Part shown: positions 45,427 to 57,809 of the stretch, piece after piece | How positions within the stretch are numbered: the first letter of the stretch is position 1 | Layout: each line of letters begins with the position of its first letter | Source: Thalassospira indica | GTDB taxonomy: Bacteria; Pseudomonadota; Alphaproteobacteria; Rhodospirillales; Thalassospiraceae | DNA: 64,000 nt | NCBI RefSeq assembly: GCF_003403095.1 | Contig: NZ_CP031555.1 | Coordinates: 1,488,001 to 1,552,000 of the forward strand | Reading direction: 5' to 3' | The notes under the pieces: generated by a model | What the model was told of the DNA's origin: nothing | The model's database searches: none | What the model saw: the letters and a program-made list of their open reading frames with translations, nothing else | Position numbers and translations under genes: made by a program

Positions 45427-46839
45427 GTGGCATCGCTTCAACCCGTCCGTGGCACGCACGACCTTCTGCCGGAACAGAACCGTCTGCAGGATTACATCGC
45501 GAATACCGCACGCGAAATCGGCGAGTTGTATGGCTATCATCGCATGACCACGCCGATCTTCGAATTTACCGAGGTGTTCGCCCGCACCCTTGGTGACACG
45601 TCCGACGTCGTGACCAAGGAAATGTACACCTTTGAGGATCGCGGCGGCGAACAGATCACGCTGCGTCCCGAAGGAACGGCGGGTATCGCGCGTGCCTATA
45701 TTTCCAATGGCATGCAGCAGATGTCCCCGGTCAAGGTCAGCTATTATGGCCCGATGTTCCGTTATGAACGCCCGCAAAAAGGCCGTCAGCGCCAGTTCCA
45801 CCAGATCGGTGCAGAACTGCTTGGTATCGAACAGGTCGCGGGCGATATCGAAATGATCGGCTATGGCGCGCATATCCTAAAGGCCCTCGGCCTTTGGGAC
45901 AGCATCACGCTTGAGCTTAACACCCTTGGTGACCCGGAAAGCCGTGCGGCGTATCGCGATGTGCTGGTTGATTACTTCAAGGGCCATTTTGACAAGCTGT
46001 CGGAAGACAGCCGGTCGCGCCTTGAAAAGAACCCGTTGCGTATCCTTGATTCCAAGGACGAAGGGGATCGTGAACTGGTGGCCAATGCGCCGTTGTTTGC
46101 CGAATACCTTAATGAGCATTCCAAGGAATTCTTCAAGGGCCTGACCGAGGGGCTTGGCGATATCGGCATCAATTACGAACTGAACCCGCGTCTGGTGCGT
46201 GGTCTGGATTATTATTGCCACACCTGTTTCGAGTTCACCACCAACACCCTTGGTGCGCAGGGCACGGTGATGGCCGGTGGCCGTTATGATGGCCTGATTT
46301 CGACCATGGGCGGCCCGCAGACCGCCGGTGTTGGCTGGGCCGCGGGTGTTGAACGTTTGGCCTTGATGGTCGGCAAGGCCCCCGCTGGTCCGCGCCCCGT
46401 GGCGCTGATCCCGATGGGGGACGCGGCCGAAGCAAAATGCCGGACTCTTGCGCAGAGCCTGCGCGAAGCTGGGATTGCGGTTCATCAGGGCTATTCGGGT
46501 AATATGACAAAACGCTTGAAGCGTGCAGATAAAGCAAATGCAATTTTGGCTATTGTGGTCGGTGATACAGAGGTTGAACAGGGGTTGTATCAGCTAAAGC
46601 TGCTTGATCTTAGCGAGAGTTTCGTCGTTGAGGAGCAACGTTTAATGCGCATTTTGAAAAAGTTTCGAGACTTAAGCTCGCTAACGGTCGGTCAGAAGAA
46701 ATCACTCAGGGATAGTCAATCACAGTCTCAGTGGGATAATGCATTACACCTCATTGATTATGTCGTGTCATCATATCCAGAAAGTAACAATTCTGATTGG
46801 CAAAGTGGACTTTTGCAGAAGCTGATTGCGACTAATTAA
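45427..46839 (+). CDS. hisS: Histidyl-tRNA synthetase with an unusual AT-rich C-terminal tail
   Basis: Charges tRNA-His. At 470 residues it is about 40-50 longer than usual. Class II motifs are intact: GPMFRYERPQKGRQRQFHQ (motif 2, about 110-128), LVRGLDYYCHTCFEF (HisA signature, about 257-271) and AAGVERLAL (motif 3, about 306-314). The GTG at 45427 has GGAG 8 bases upstream and begins VASLQPVRGTHD; the frame is open further upstream without homology. The anticodon-binding domain looks normal as far as GNMTKRLKRADKANAI. From about 46,500 base composition drops, and residues after about 400 form a serine/glutamine-rich tail I do not recognise. The last 220 coding and adjacent bases are about 41% GC by hand count. 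Confidence 0.93.
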   Translation: MASLQPVRGTHDLLPEQNRLQDYIANTAREIGELYGYHRMTTPIFEFTEVFARTLGDTSDVVTKEMYTFEDRGGEQITLRPEGTAGIARAYISNGMQQMSPVKVSYYGPMFRYERPQKGRQRQFHQIGAELLGIEQVAGDIEMIGYGAHILKALGLWDSITLELNTLGDPESRAAYRDVLVDYFKGHFDKLSEDSRSRLEKNPLRILDSKDEGDRELVANAPLFAEYLNEHSKEFFKGLTEGLGDIGINYELNPRLVRGLDYYCHTCFEFTTNTLGAQGTVMAGGRYDGLISTMGGPQTAGVGWAAGVERLALMVGKAPAGPRPVALIPMGDAAEAKCRTLAQSLREAGIAVHQGYSGNMTKRLKRADKANAILAIVVGDTEVEQGLYQLKLLDLSESFVVEEQRLMRILKKFRDLSSLTVGQKKSLRDSQSQSQWDNALHLIDYVVSSYPESNNSDWQSGLLQKLIATN

Positions 46840-46847
46840 CAAATGAG

Positions 46848-48200
46848 ATGGATGTGACAGACGGGATTTCGCAGGACGATGCCGGGGATTGGCCGCTGGA
46901 TCGCCTGATGGTGATCGGCACCAATCATCGGCGCTCAAGCGAGGATACCCGCGACCGTCTTTTCATCGAAGAAGCCCGTCTGCCACAGTTTTTGGCCGCC
47001 ATTGAGCAGGCCCGTCTCGGCCAGGCGGTTGTCGTTTCGACCTGCAATCGCACCGAAGTTCACCTTTTGGCGTCTGAGGCCGAACGCGGGCGCGAACGCC
47101 TGATTGATCTGATGTCGCTTTGGGCGGATCTGGATCGTGATCAGCTTGCGACAGAACTTTACATCCGGTCTGGCCGGGATGCGCTTCGCCATATGTTTGC
47201 CGTCGCGGCGTCACTCGACAGTCTGGTGATTGGCGAACCCGAAGTATTTGGTCAGGTCAAGGATGCGCACCGGATCGCGCGCAAGCATGATCTGGTCGGG
47301 CGCGAGTTGGAGCTGGTCTATCAGACGGCCTATGCCATTGCCAAAAAGGTCCGCAATCAGACCGGGATCGGGCAGGGGGCTGTATCAATTGCCGCCGCAG
47401 CCCAATCGGTTGCGCGTGACCTGCATGGGGATCTTGGCGACTGTACCTTGCTTTTGGCGGGGGCCGGCGACATGGGGGAACTGATCGCCGCATCGCTGGC
47501 GGAACGGGGTATCGGACGCATTCTGGTGACGGATCGCTTGGCGGCCCGTGCGCGTCTGGTGGCGCGCAGGCTGGATTGCCACTGGTCGGAAATCGATGAT
47601 CTGGATCGGCTTCTGGCCGAGGCGGACCTTGTTCTGACGGCAGGTGGATCGCGGCGTTACATGATCGACAAGGATCGTGCGATGGCGGCGGTCAAACGCC
47701 GCCGGTTCCGCCCGGTTCTGATGATCGATACGGCCGTGCCGGGGGATATTGATCCGCAAGTTGACGAGATTGACGAGGTTTTCTTTTACCGGATCGAGGA
47801 TCTGGAAAAGATCGCTGCCGAAGGGCGCGGCGGACGTGAAGAAAAGGCCGATCAAGCCTGGGCGTTGATCGAAGCGGAAATTGATAATTTTGTGCGTGAC
47901 CGTGCGCAGCGCGCAGCCGTGCCGGCAATCGCCGATCTGCGCAAACGGTTTGAAGCGGTGCGCGCAGATGCGCTGGCCGAAAGTCATGGGGATGCGGAAA
48001 AGGCGACAAGGCTTTTGATCAATCGCCTTTTGCATACGCCGACACAGGCATTGAAAGATTTGGCGACGACAACAGACGGTGCGGGCACCGTGGAATGGGT
48101 GAAGGCCCAGAAACTGTTGTCGCGCCTGTTTGAACTTGAAGACAAGCCGCTTGGCCGCGATGACGTGCCTGGCGACCCTGAACAGGAGAATAAAGAGTGA
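46848..48200 (+). CDS. hemA: Glutamyl-tRNA reductase
   Basis: Reduces glutamyl-tRNA to glutamate-1-semialdehyde, the first step of C5-pathway haem synthesis. That pathway is notable here because many alphaproteobacteria use ALA synthase instead. The 450-residue protein has the nucleophile Cys66 in [27 protein letters not shown] (about 128-139), a Rossmann motif [13 protein letters not shown] (about 202-214) and the C-terminal dimerisation helix. The ATG at 46848, 8 bp after hisS, has no strong ribosome site. It overlaps prfA by 4 bases; hemA-prfA-prmC is a classic operon. Confidence 0.95.
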   Translation: MDVTDGISQDDAGDWPLDRLMVIGTNHRRSSEDTRDRLFIEEARLPQFLAAIEQARLGQAVVVSTCNRTEVHLLASEAERGRERLIDLMSLWADLDRDQLATELYIRSGRDALRHMFAVAASLDSLVIGEPEVFGQVKDAHRIARKHDLVGRELELVYQTAYAIAKKVRNQTGIGQGAVSIAAAAQSVARDLHGDLGDCTLLLAGAGDMGELIAASLAERGIGRILVTDRLAARARLVARRLDCHWSEIDDLDRLLAEADLVLTAGGSRRYMIDKDRAMAAVKRRRFRPVLMIDTAVPGDIDPQVDEIDEVFFYRIEDLEKIAAEGRGGREEKADQAWALIEAEIDNFVRDRAQRAAVPAIADLRKRFEAVRADALAESHGDAEKATRLLINRLLHTPTQALKDLATTTDGAGTVEWVKAQKLLSRLFELEDKPLGRDDVPGDPEQENKE

Positions 48201-49279
48201 GTTTGGACCTTGGGAAGCTCGAAGGCGTTACGCGCCGGTTCGACGAACTCAATTCGCTTCTTTCAAGCGGAGAGCTTGATGGGGACGGCTTTTCCAAGCT
48301 GTCGCGCGAACATGCAGAATTGGCCCCGGTGGTCGAGGCGATCGAAGCTTATAAAAAGCTTCTGAACGATCTGGAAGAAGTCGAGGAAATCCTGGCCGAT
48401 CCGCAAAGCGATCGCGATATGCGCGAAATGGCCGAGGCGGAAAAATACGACATTCAGGATAAGCTGCCCGAGGCAGAGCGTCAGATGAAACTGATGCTGA
48501 TCCCGAAAGACACAGCTGATACCAAGAACGCCATCCTTGAAATTCGCGCAGGCACCGGCGGGGAAGAAGCCGCGCTGTTTGCCGCCGATTTGTATCGCAT
48601 GTATCAGCGTTACGCCGAAGGCCGCGGCTGGAAGTTCGAGCAGATGGACGCCAGCGAAAACGACCTTGGCGGTTTCAAGGAAGTCATCGTCAACGTATCT
48701 GGGACGGATGTGTTCGCACGTCTGAAATTTGAAAGTGGCGTGCACCGCGTGCAGCGCGTGCCGGTGACCGAAGGTGGTGGGCGTATTCATACCTCGGCTG
48801 CGACCGTGGCCGTGCTGCCAGAGGCCGAAGAAGTTGATATCAAGATCGATCCCAAGGATCTGCGTATTGATACCTATCGTTCGCAGGGTGCGGGTGGCCA
48901 GCACGTCAACACCACCGATAGTGCCGTGCGCATTACCCATATTCCGACCGGCGTGGTTGCCGCCAGCCAGGAAGCAAAGTCGCAACACAAGAACAAAGAA
49001 AAAGCCATGAAGATGCTGATGTCGCGTCTTTATGATCAGGAACGCGAAAGTAAGGACAGCGAACGTGCGGCCGACCGGAAATCACAGGTCGGGTCGGGTG
49101 ATCGTTCTGAACGCATTCGCACCTACAACTTCCCGCAAGGGCGCGTGTCAGATCATCGCATCAACCTTACACTTTATCGGTTGGATGATTTTATTGCCGG
49201 TGGCCCGGCGGTCGATGAAATGATTGATGCCCTGATCGCCGAAGAGCAGGCCCAGAAGCTTGCCGAAATTGAAAGCTGA
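48197..49279 (+). CDS. prfA: Peptide chain release factor 1
   Basis: Ends translation at UAA and UAG. The 360-residue protein has the RF1-type stop-codon tripeptide PVT (in [16 protein letters not shown]) and the peptide-release GGQ at 233-235. The start is GTG at 48197, overlapping the hemA stop (GTGA), with AGGAG upstream. The next gene, prmC, methylates the GGQ glutamine of this very product. Confidence 0.97.
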   Translation: MSLDLGKLEGVTRRFDELNSLLSSGELDGDGFSKLSREHAELAPVVEAIEAYKKLLNDLEEVEEILADPQSDRDMREMAEAEKYDIQDKLPEAERQMKLMLIPKDTADTKNAILEIRAGTGGEEAALFAADLYRMYQRYAEGRGWKFEQMDASENDLGGFKEVIVNVSGTDVFARLKFESGVHRVQRVPVTEGGGRIHTSAATVAVLPEAEEVDIKIDPKDLRIDTYRSQGAGGQHVNTTDSAVRITHIPTGVVAASQEAKSQHKNKEKAMKMLMSRLYDQERESKDSERAADRKSQVGSGDRSERIRTYNFPQGRVSDHRINLTLYRLDDFIAGGPAVDEMIDALIAEEQAQKLAEIES

Positions 49280-49281
49280 TC

Positions 49282-50184
49282 ATGCCTTCTGACACCCCAT
49301 CGACCCTTGGCAGCCTGATGGCTGAGGCCGCCGCGGCCTTAACCGATGCCGGTATTGAAAACACGCGGATGGATGCGCGTATTCTTCTGGCACGGGCTGC
49401 GGGTGTTGATGGGGGGCGGATCAGTGCATGGCCCGAAGACATTGTGCCTGATGACAAGGCGGAAACTTTTCGGGGCATGATCGCGCGCCGCGTCGGGCAT
49501 GAACCAGTCGGTCGTATCTTGGGCGAACGTGATTTCTGGCGCCATACTTTCAAGCTGTCATCCGAAACGCTTGAGCCCCGCCCGGACAGTGAAACACTTG
49601 TCGAATGGGCAATTGATTTCCTTGAGGATGCCGATGCGCCGCGGATTGTTGATTTCGGCACCGGGACGGGGTGTTTGTTGTTATCCGCGATTGGCGATCT
49701 GCCAGGCGCGACCGGCATTGGACTTGATCTAAGCGCGGGGGCGGTGGCCTGTGCGCGTGAAAATGCCAAGCTGCTTGAGCTTGATGACAGCGTCGAATTC
49801 CGCGTCTCGGACTGGGACAGTGCCCTTGATGACAAAGACCGCGCCGAGGGGTTTGATCTTGTGATGTCAAACCCGCCCTACATCACCGCCGACGAGATGA
49901 CGACCCTGTCGCCGGAGGTGCAAAAATTTGATCCTCGCCTTGCCCTGACAGATGAGGGGGACGGCTTGGCGGCCTATCGCGTTTTGTCAAATGTTGCGTT
50001 TGATCTGGCAAAACCCGGTGGTTTTGTCATCTTTGAAATCGGTCGCGGGCAGGAAAACGATGTCGGTCAGATGCTGGTGGAGGCCGGTTTTGTCGGAGTG
50101 GAGTATCGTGAAGACCTTGGCGGAATTGTCCGTTGCGTCGCGGCAAAGAAAACCCGTTGTTCCGTCGGACGTTGCATAATCTGA
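49282..50184 (+). CDS. prmC: Release factor glutamine methyltransferase
   Basis: Methylates the GGQ glutamine of RF1 and RF2. In 300 residues: a helical N-terminal domain, the SAM motif VDFGTGTGCLLLSAI (about 123-137) and the catalytic NPPY at 197-200. It starts 2 bp after the prfA stop and is last in hemA-prfA-prmC. Confidence 0.96.
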   Translation: MPSDTPSTLGSLMAEAAAALTDAGIENTRMDARILLARAAGVDGGRISAWPEDIVPDDKAETFRGMIARRVGHEPVGRILGERDFWRHTFKLSSETLEPRPDSETLVEWAIDFLEDADAPRIVDFGTGTGCLLLSAIGDLPGATGIGLDLSAGAVACARENAKLLELDDSVEFRVSDWDSALDDKDRAEGFDLVMSNPPYITADEMTTLSPEVQKFDPRLALTDEGDGLAAYRVLSNVAFDLAKPGGFVIFEIGRGQENDVGQMLVEAGFVGVEYREDLGGIVRCVAAKKTRCSVGRCII

Positions 50185-50476
50185 TATTTCCGCACCTGTG
50201 ATGTAAAAAAAGCGCAGGCGAGTGAAAAAAACAGTTGGAATAACCGATCAAGCCATATAGGTTGAATCGAACGGGCCGGGTGCCCAACGCGCTTATGAAA
50301 GCGCCGTGTTCCCCTGTAAACAGTCGACAATCTCCGTTCCTTTCAAGGTTCCCGGCAGGTTTGTAAAAATAATGCCGTGATCGGCGCTGTTTAGCGGGAA
50401 ATATGTTTTTCAGACGGAGTGGTTCCGGAGCCGATGATGCTACCGGATTGTCCTTCAACACCAAAGTCATGTTGAT

Positions 50477-51253
50477 ATGAGAAATAACAATAAACGTCCG
50501 CGCGGACGGCAACAGTCAAATAAACGTCCAGTAAATCCAAAATTTCAGAATTTTGACAGTAATGGACCGGACGGCCGCGTACGCGGTAACGCCCAACAGG
50601 TCTATGAAAAATACATTTCCCTTGCGAAGGATTGCACCGACGATCCGGTTCTTGCGGAAAACTTCTATCAGCACGCGGAACATTACCACCGCATCCTTCA
50701 GGCTGCCCAGGAATGGGAAAACCAGCGCCGTGAGGAACGTGGTGGTGACAACAATCGTCAGCGCAACAATCGTGGCCGTGACGACCGCAGTGATGGCCAG
50801 TCAAATCAGAACGATGATCAACAGGGTGACGCCAACGAAAACGCAGAATCTGCGTCAAACAATGGCGATGACAACACCCCGGTAGAGGCAGAAAACACTT
50901 CTGCTGAAACATCGGATGAAGATGGTGGCCGTCCGAAACGCGCGCCGCGTGCGCGCCGTTCGGATGCACGTGGTCCGGGCCGTGGTCGCCCGCGGAAATC
51001 AGATGATGACGCCAGCGCAGAGGAAAGCGCACCGGCAGAAGCATCTGGTGATGATGCACCGGCAAGTGCCGACAAAACCGACACTGCAGAGCAGGGCGAA
51101 GACGGTGAGAAGAAACCGCGCCGTGCCGCAAGCGGTACCGCACGTACCCGTGGTCGCCATCCGACAGCCCGCCGCGGTCGTAGCCGCGCAGCTGGTCGCG
51201 ATGACGAAGAAGGTGCCACCTCTGACGAAGGATCCGAGCCGGTTTCGGCCTGA
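50477..51253 (+). CDS. DUF4167 domain protein
   Basis: A 258-residue protein. The N-terminal DUF4167 segment (about 1-85; RNNNKRPRGRQQSNKRPVNP, then RVRGNAQQVYEKYISLAKD) is conserved across alphaproteobacteria next to prmC and clpB. The remaining two thirds are disordered and rich in Asp, Glu, Asn, Ala and Arg, with Arg/Gly/Pro clusters such as RGPGRGRPRK near 154-163 and RTRGRHPTARRGRSR near 224-238. That composition suggests nucleic-acid binding, but no function is established. A strong hairpin follows. Confidence 0.88.
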   Translation: MRNNNKRPRGRQQSNKRPVNPKFQNFDSNGPDGRVRGNAQQVYEKYISLAKDCTDDPVLAENFYQHAEHYHRILQAAQEWENQRREERGGDNNRQRNNRGRDDRSDGQSNQNDDQQGDANENAESASNNGDDNTPVEAENTSAETSDEDGGRPKRAPRARRSDARGPGRGRPRKSDDDASAEESAPAEASGDDAPASADKTDTAEQGEDGEKKPRRAASGTARTRGRHPTARRGRSRAAGRDDEEGATSDEGSEPVSA

Positions 51254-51283
51254 TCTGACCCGAGGCGGTCTTTCAACATGACA

Positions 51284-51318
51284 AACACCCCTGCAAGCCA
51301 TCCGCTTGCAGGGGTGTT
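51284..51318 (+). terminator. Strong hairpin after the DUF4167 gene
   Basis: A perfect 14-bp stem (51284-51297 with 51305-51318) around a 7-base loop. The T-run after it is weak. Confidence 0.75.
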
Positions 51319-51536
51319 GTCGTTTGGATCATCTGCAAAAACCGTGCATTCCCCCAAAGACTCAGTGCTTTAAGGGACGTAAAACTGTATAAGCATATAA
51401 TTGAATATCTCGTGCAACCTTCGATTATTTTTCGCGCGGGTTCTGGGACAAATCATCAATAAAACCGTGGAAGCAAGATCGGGATAAAAGAACCGGCGTC
51501 TTTTCACGGTGCAGGCGCATTCGTGGGGAGTGACAG

Positions 51537-53129
51537 ATGGGGACTGGCTTATTTCGGGTCGTCATGGTTTTGCTGTGGGCTCTTGGCGGTATGGTTATCG
51601 CCCTTGGGCTGTTTAACGGTGATTACGAGTTGGCCCTGTTGGGGGCTGTCTGTTTCATCGTCCCGATGTTCATTCCGCTGGTTGTCATCATCCTGAACCG
51701 AATGAAGCCATCATCATCGTCCAAATCGCAAAAGAAGAAACTGGGCGGAAAAGGGACTGCTGGTCGTGGCGAGGGGGCGTGGGCCACTCTTGAAGACCTT
51801 AATGGTCGCAAGCTGCTTGAAAGCAATCCGTCCTTCGTTCTGGGGCGTTGGGGGGATGACAAGCGCCTGATCGGGGCCAAGGGTCTTAAGCGGGTGATTA
51901 CCTTTTCGACCAAACCCGAAGAATTCTATCGCGCCTCGGCAGAGCCAAACGCGCTTTTGCATACCGGCAATCTGTTTGTTTATGAGCGCCATGGCAGCAT
52001 CTTTCGCGCCATTCATGATCGCCGTACCAAGCTTGGGCAAAGACTGATTGTCATTGACCCACACAAACAAACCGGTGTCGAAACCCAACAGTTCAATCCG
52101 TTCGATTTCATCCGCCAGCAGGGGGAAGGAATGATCACGGATACCGGCTTTATCGCCGATACGCTTTTGGCGCCGGTATTTGTCAAGGAACTCGATGAAC
52201 AGGAAGTCCGTATTGCACGGACGTTGTTGCAGGGCTTTATCGTTTACACGATCCAGCGCAGTGCGAAGGAAGACCGCAACCTTGCCGAGGTACGCCGCAA
52301 TCTGATCATGCCATCGCATCGGTTTTACAAAACCCTTGAAGAACTGATGGGGATTGAGTCTGCGGATGGCCGCATATCCGAGGTCGCGCTGAATATCCTT
52401 GATATGACCGAAGATCAGCGGATGAAGATCATCGAGGCCTGCCGTGCCGCCACCGAAGAATTCGACAATCCGCAAATCGCACGTCTGGTCAGCAAAAGCA
52501 GCTTCACACTTGAAGACATCAACAGTGGCCCGGTTTCGATCTTTATCGTTGGTCAGCTTGGCGGTGATAACCCGGAAGTTCAGCCATCCTTTAGCCGTGT
52601 GATGCTGACAGGCATGATGAACCTGCTTAATCAGCGTGGCTGGAAGTCGGGCGATCCGGAATTCCTGGTCTTGTTGGATGGGATCGAAAATGTTGGCCGG
52701 ATGCCCTTGTTCGAGCGCCTTCTGGGCGGCGGATACGGCGAGGGCATGATCGTTTGGCCGGGGTTCTCTGGTGTCAGTGGCCTGATGGATGTTTGCCTGA
52801 ACTGGGAAAATGTCGTCGGCCGGGTGGATGCTATTTCGGTTCTGAGCCAGGAAGGGGCGTTTAACCTGGATTGGGTTTCGGGCCTGACCGCAATGTCGAA
52901 ATTTGATGACACCGGCGGTGGCAAGGATACCAGCCGCCCGGTGCATTTGCGGTCCCAGGATAATCAGCCCATCCTGCGATCAGCCGAAGTGGCGCGCTTC
53001 CCCAAGGAAGAACAGATTTTGTTCCGCAAGGGATGCCCGCCCATTCGTGCACACCGCACTGATTGGTATCACGACGAGATGTTCAAGGGCATCGCCGTAC
53101 ACGCCCCGACATTCAATTCCGGGAACTGA
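51537..53129 (+). CDS. Orphan VirD4/TraG-like membrane protein lacking Walker motifs
   Basis: A 530-residue protein with two N-terminal membrane helices (about 6-26 and 32-54), a basic linker (about 57-80), then a cytosolic domain whose order of motifs resembles type IV coupling proteins: FVLGRWGDD (100-108), LGQRLIVIDPHKQTG (166-180), FNPFDFI (186-192), GPVSIFIVGQ (331-340), GRMPLFERLLGGGYG (387-401) and the C-terminal PILRSAEVARFPKEEQILFR...PPIRAHRTDWY (478-511). The expected Walker A (GSGKG type) after FVLGRWG is replaced by ITFSTKPEEF, and the Walker B DE by DG (LVLLDG, 378-382). ATP hydrolysis is thus unlikely. No mating-pair, relaxase or VirB gene is nearby. The family link is by eye and should be treated as probable. 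Confidence 0.72.
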   Translation: MGTGLFRVVMVLLWALGGMVIALGLFNGDYELALLGAVCFIVPMFIPLVVIILNRMKPSSSSKSQKKKLGGKGTAGRGEGAWATLEDLNGRKLLESNPSFVLGRWGDDKRLIGAKGLKRVITFSTKPEEFYRASAEPNALLHTGNLFVYERHGSIFRAIHDRRTKLGQRLIVIDPHKQTGVETQQFNPFDFIRQQGEGMITDTGFIADTLLAPVFVKELDEQEVRIARTLLQGFIVYTIQRSAKEDRNLAEVRRNLIMPSHRFYKTLEELMGIESADGRISEVALNILDMTEDQRMKIIEACRAATEEFDNPQIARLVSKSSFTLEDINSGPVSIFIVGQLGGDNPEVQPSFSRVMLTGMMNLLNQRGWKSGDPEFLVLLDGIENVGRMPLFERLLGGGYGEGMIVWPGFSGVSGLMDVCLNWENVVGRVDAISVLSQEGAFNLDWVSGLTAMSKFDDTGGGKDTSRPVHLRSQDNQPILRSAEVARFPKEEQILFRKGCPPIRAHRTDWYHDEMFKGIAVHAPTFNSGN

Positions 53130-53138
53130 TAACGGCCC

Positions 53139-53909
53139 TTAGGCGACCGTCACGGTCAGCTTGTCACCCGGTGTGATCAGGCCGTCTTCAAGCGCTTCGA
53201 TGTAAATCCCCATATAAAGGTGGTTTACCCCTTTGCGGAGCATCAGTGGCACGTTGATATCGGAAATCGCCGTGTCGGGATTAACGCTTGTTGCCTTGCA
53301 GCGCGTGATCGGATGGACGACGCGGAACGACACATCATTGATCTTGATGATCTTGTCTTCGTTCCATTCAAGCTCTTTCCACGGCTCCAGCCCGTCAATC
53401 AACAGGTTACCACGAAAACGCATCGGATCGATTTCGCTTTGGACGATGCGCGACCCGAAATCACGGATCGACGCCAGGTTCAGCAGCGATATGTAAGGTT
53501 CCTTCATGTCGCCGAAATTCGTATCGGGGACTGAATAGATCTTGGGCGTGCCGGCGATCTCGTTTTTTAGAAACGCCTTGAGGAAATCCTCAACCACGGT
53601 GCGGCCCATGCTATCGTCCAGCCTTCCTTTGCAGATGGCGCGGCCATTTCGAAGGATGGTCAGGGTGCAGGTGGCGTCGTCATATTCGGTGCCGATTTCA
53701 GCAAGCTTTGGCGTGTTGACCAACTGCAGGAAGTTGCTTTTGCGGGCCCATTCATGAACACCCTCTTGTCCGACAGATGATTGGGTGGCAATCACAAAGC
53801 GACGATCATCGGTAATCATGTGGTGTGCGCTGATTTTTGCCTGTTTAAGGTCAACGCCGCGCATTCCCTTGACCGGGTATCTTTTGATGGCTTTGAGTTC
53901 GATCGTCAT
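53139..53909 (-). CDS. MOSC domain protein
   Basis: A 256-residue protein with an N-terminal MOSC beta-barrel (IELKAIKRYPVKGMRGVDL, about 3-21) and a MOSC domain containing the conserved cysteine of VVHPITRCKATSVNPDT (about 196-212), the presumed sulfur or molybdenum-cofactor ligand. Relatives include mARC and YcbX, which reduce N-hydroxylated bases; by homology this may bind molybdenum cofactor. The ATG at 53907-53909 has AGGA upstream. It is convergent with the VirD4-like gene, 9 bp apart. Confidence 0.88.
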   Translation of the reverse strand: MTIELKAIKRYPVKGMRGVDLKQAKISAHHMITDDRRFVIATQSSVGQEGVHEWARKSNFLQLVNTPKLAEIGTEYDDATCTLTILRNGRAICKGRLDDSMGRTVVEDFLKAFLKNEIAGTPKIYSVPDTNFGDMKEPYISLLNLASIRDFGSRIVQSEIDPMRFRGNLLIDGLEPWKELEWNEDKIIKINDVSFRVVHPITRCKATSVNPDTAISDINVPLMLRKGVNHLYMGIYIEALEDGLITPGDKLTVTVA

Positions 53910-54282
53910 GATCACTATTCCTGTATGGCGCTTTGGCATGCCGGAAAAACGGGACGAATGGCATGTCTGGTTTGTCTATTCGAGCGACGTTAGAACGTTG
54001 TTTTGCCAAGGGCAACCCCGAAGGGACTGGCTGGCAATGTCCTTAGTTCAGTATCATCATATGATATCTAGAATAATGACAGAAAGTTGTGCTGCGGTGC
54101 ACAAATAATTCTTGCAACTTTTGTAGGGGTATATGGTTGCAAACACGCTAGACTGAGACATATCAATGTTGTCGCTGTCGAAATAATCTATAATTTTAGA
54201 ATTCGGTAATGACACCAATGCCGTGGACGCTTCCAAGAAGGTCCACATCGTTTGAATACTGTTGGCTCAAGGAGTGACAGGA
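53910..54282. other. Intergenic region upstream of clpB
   Basis: 373 bp between divergent MOSC and clpB genes. It is AT-rich toward clpB. A CTTGCAA at 54111-54117 followed by GGTATAT is only a poor match to a heat-shock promoter. No gene is recognised. Confidence 0.55.
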
Positions 54283-56874
<2,592 letters not shown>

Positions 56875-56896
56875 GGTCGCCTGATACCTCACATGC

Positions 56897-56924
56897 AAAA
56901 CCCCGGTTGGTTAACCGGGGTTTT
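56897..56924 (+). terminator. Terminator of clpB
   Basis: A 12-bp stem (AAAACCCCGGTT with AACCGGGGTTTT) around GGTT, then GTCTTTTTC, 22 bp after the clpB stop. Confidence 0.88.
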
Positions 56925-56999
56925 GTCTTTTTCGGGCCATGTTTTTTGGCCATTGTCTTGTTTGCTTATACACAACAATCAAAAACCGCAGGGTCGCAG

Positions 57000-57800
57000 A
57001 TGCGCAAACACAATTCCGATTACTTTTTCAAAACCGGTGCTGTTGCACTTGTCATGGGTGTTATGGCTGTGGGGGCAATCGTTCCCGCAAATGCCCAGTC
57101 GTTCTTTGACAAGGCCAAAGAAGCCCTTGGCGATGCGATGAACTCATCGGGATCGGGAAGCACGTCAAGCAGCGGTTCTGGCGTTTCCGCACTTTCATCC
57201 GATACGGTCGAGCAGGGATTGAAACAGGCGCTTGATATGGGTGTTGAACTGGTCACCGACCAACTAGGCGCGGTTGATGGTTTTAATGCCGATCCGGTTG
57301 CACATATTCCACTGCCCGACGAAGTTCAGACCGCGCAGAAATTGTTAAGCGCGGCGGGGCTTGGCAGCTACGCCGATGAAATCGAGTTGCGTATGAACCG
57401 CGCGGCCGAACAGACCATGCAGGATGCCGGCGGTATTCTGGTTAATGCGGTGCGCCAGATGACGGTCGCGGATGCCAAGGGCATTTTGCAGGGCCCGGAT
57501 GATGCCGCGACCCAGTATCTGCGCCGCGTATCGGGCACTGATATCGAAGGACGTTTGCGGCCAATGATCACCGATGCGTTGTCCGACACCGGGGCGTTAT
57601 CGCTCTATGATCAGATGCTTGGTCAATATGACCAACTGCCGTTTGTGCCGGATCTAAAGGCATCGCTGACCGATCACGCAACTGCCAAGGCGATGGATGG
57701 TTTGTTCCATTATATCGCCGTGCAGGAAGCCGATATTCGACGCGATCCGACGCGGTGGACCACCGATACTCTCAAAAAGGTCTTTTCAACTGTAAACTAG
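57000..57800 (+). CDS. DUF4197 domain protein, secreted
   Basis: A 266-residue exported protein. A Sec signal peptide (TGAVALVMGVMAVGAIVPANA, cleavage near ANA-Q) is followed by a Ser/Gly-rich spacer (about 48-62) and the helical DUF4197 domain (about 65-262; IPLPDEVQTAQKLLSAAGLG). Function is unknown; the family is common in proteobacterial periplasms. The ATG at 57000 is used, since the frame upstream overlaps the clpB terminator. Confidence 0.87.
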   Translation: MRKHNSDYFFKTGAVALVMGVMAVGAIVPANAQSFFDKAKEALGDAMNSSGSGSTSSSGSGVSALSSDTVEQGLKQALDMGVELVTDQLGAVDGFNADPVAHIPLPDEVQTAQKLLSAAGLGSYADEIELRMNRAAEQTMQDAGGILVNAVRQMTVADAKGILQGPDDAATQYLRRVSGTDIEGRLRPMITDALSDTGALSLYDQMLGQYDQLPFVPDLKASLTDHATAKAMDGLFHYIAVQEADIRRDPTRWTTDTLKKVFSTVN

Positions 57801-57809
57801 GGACGCGCC

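Noticed and set aside
51537..53129. Part of an integrative conjugative element
   Set aside because: No integrase, relaxase, attachment repeats or other transfer genes nearby; the gene appears isolated among housekeeping genes.
54105..54140. Possible heat-shock (RpoH) promoter for clpB
   Set aside because: CTTGCAA and GGTATAT are present, but the spacing (about 10 bp) and the -10 match are poor, so I did not annotate it.
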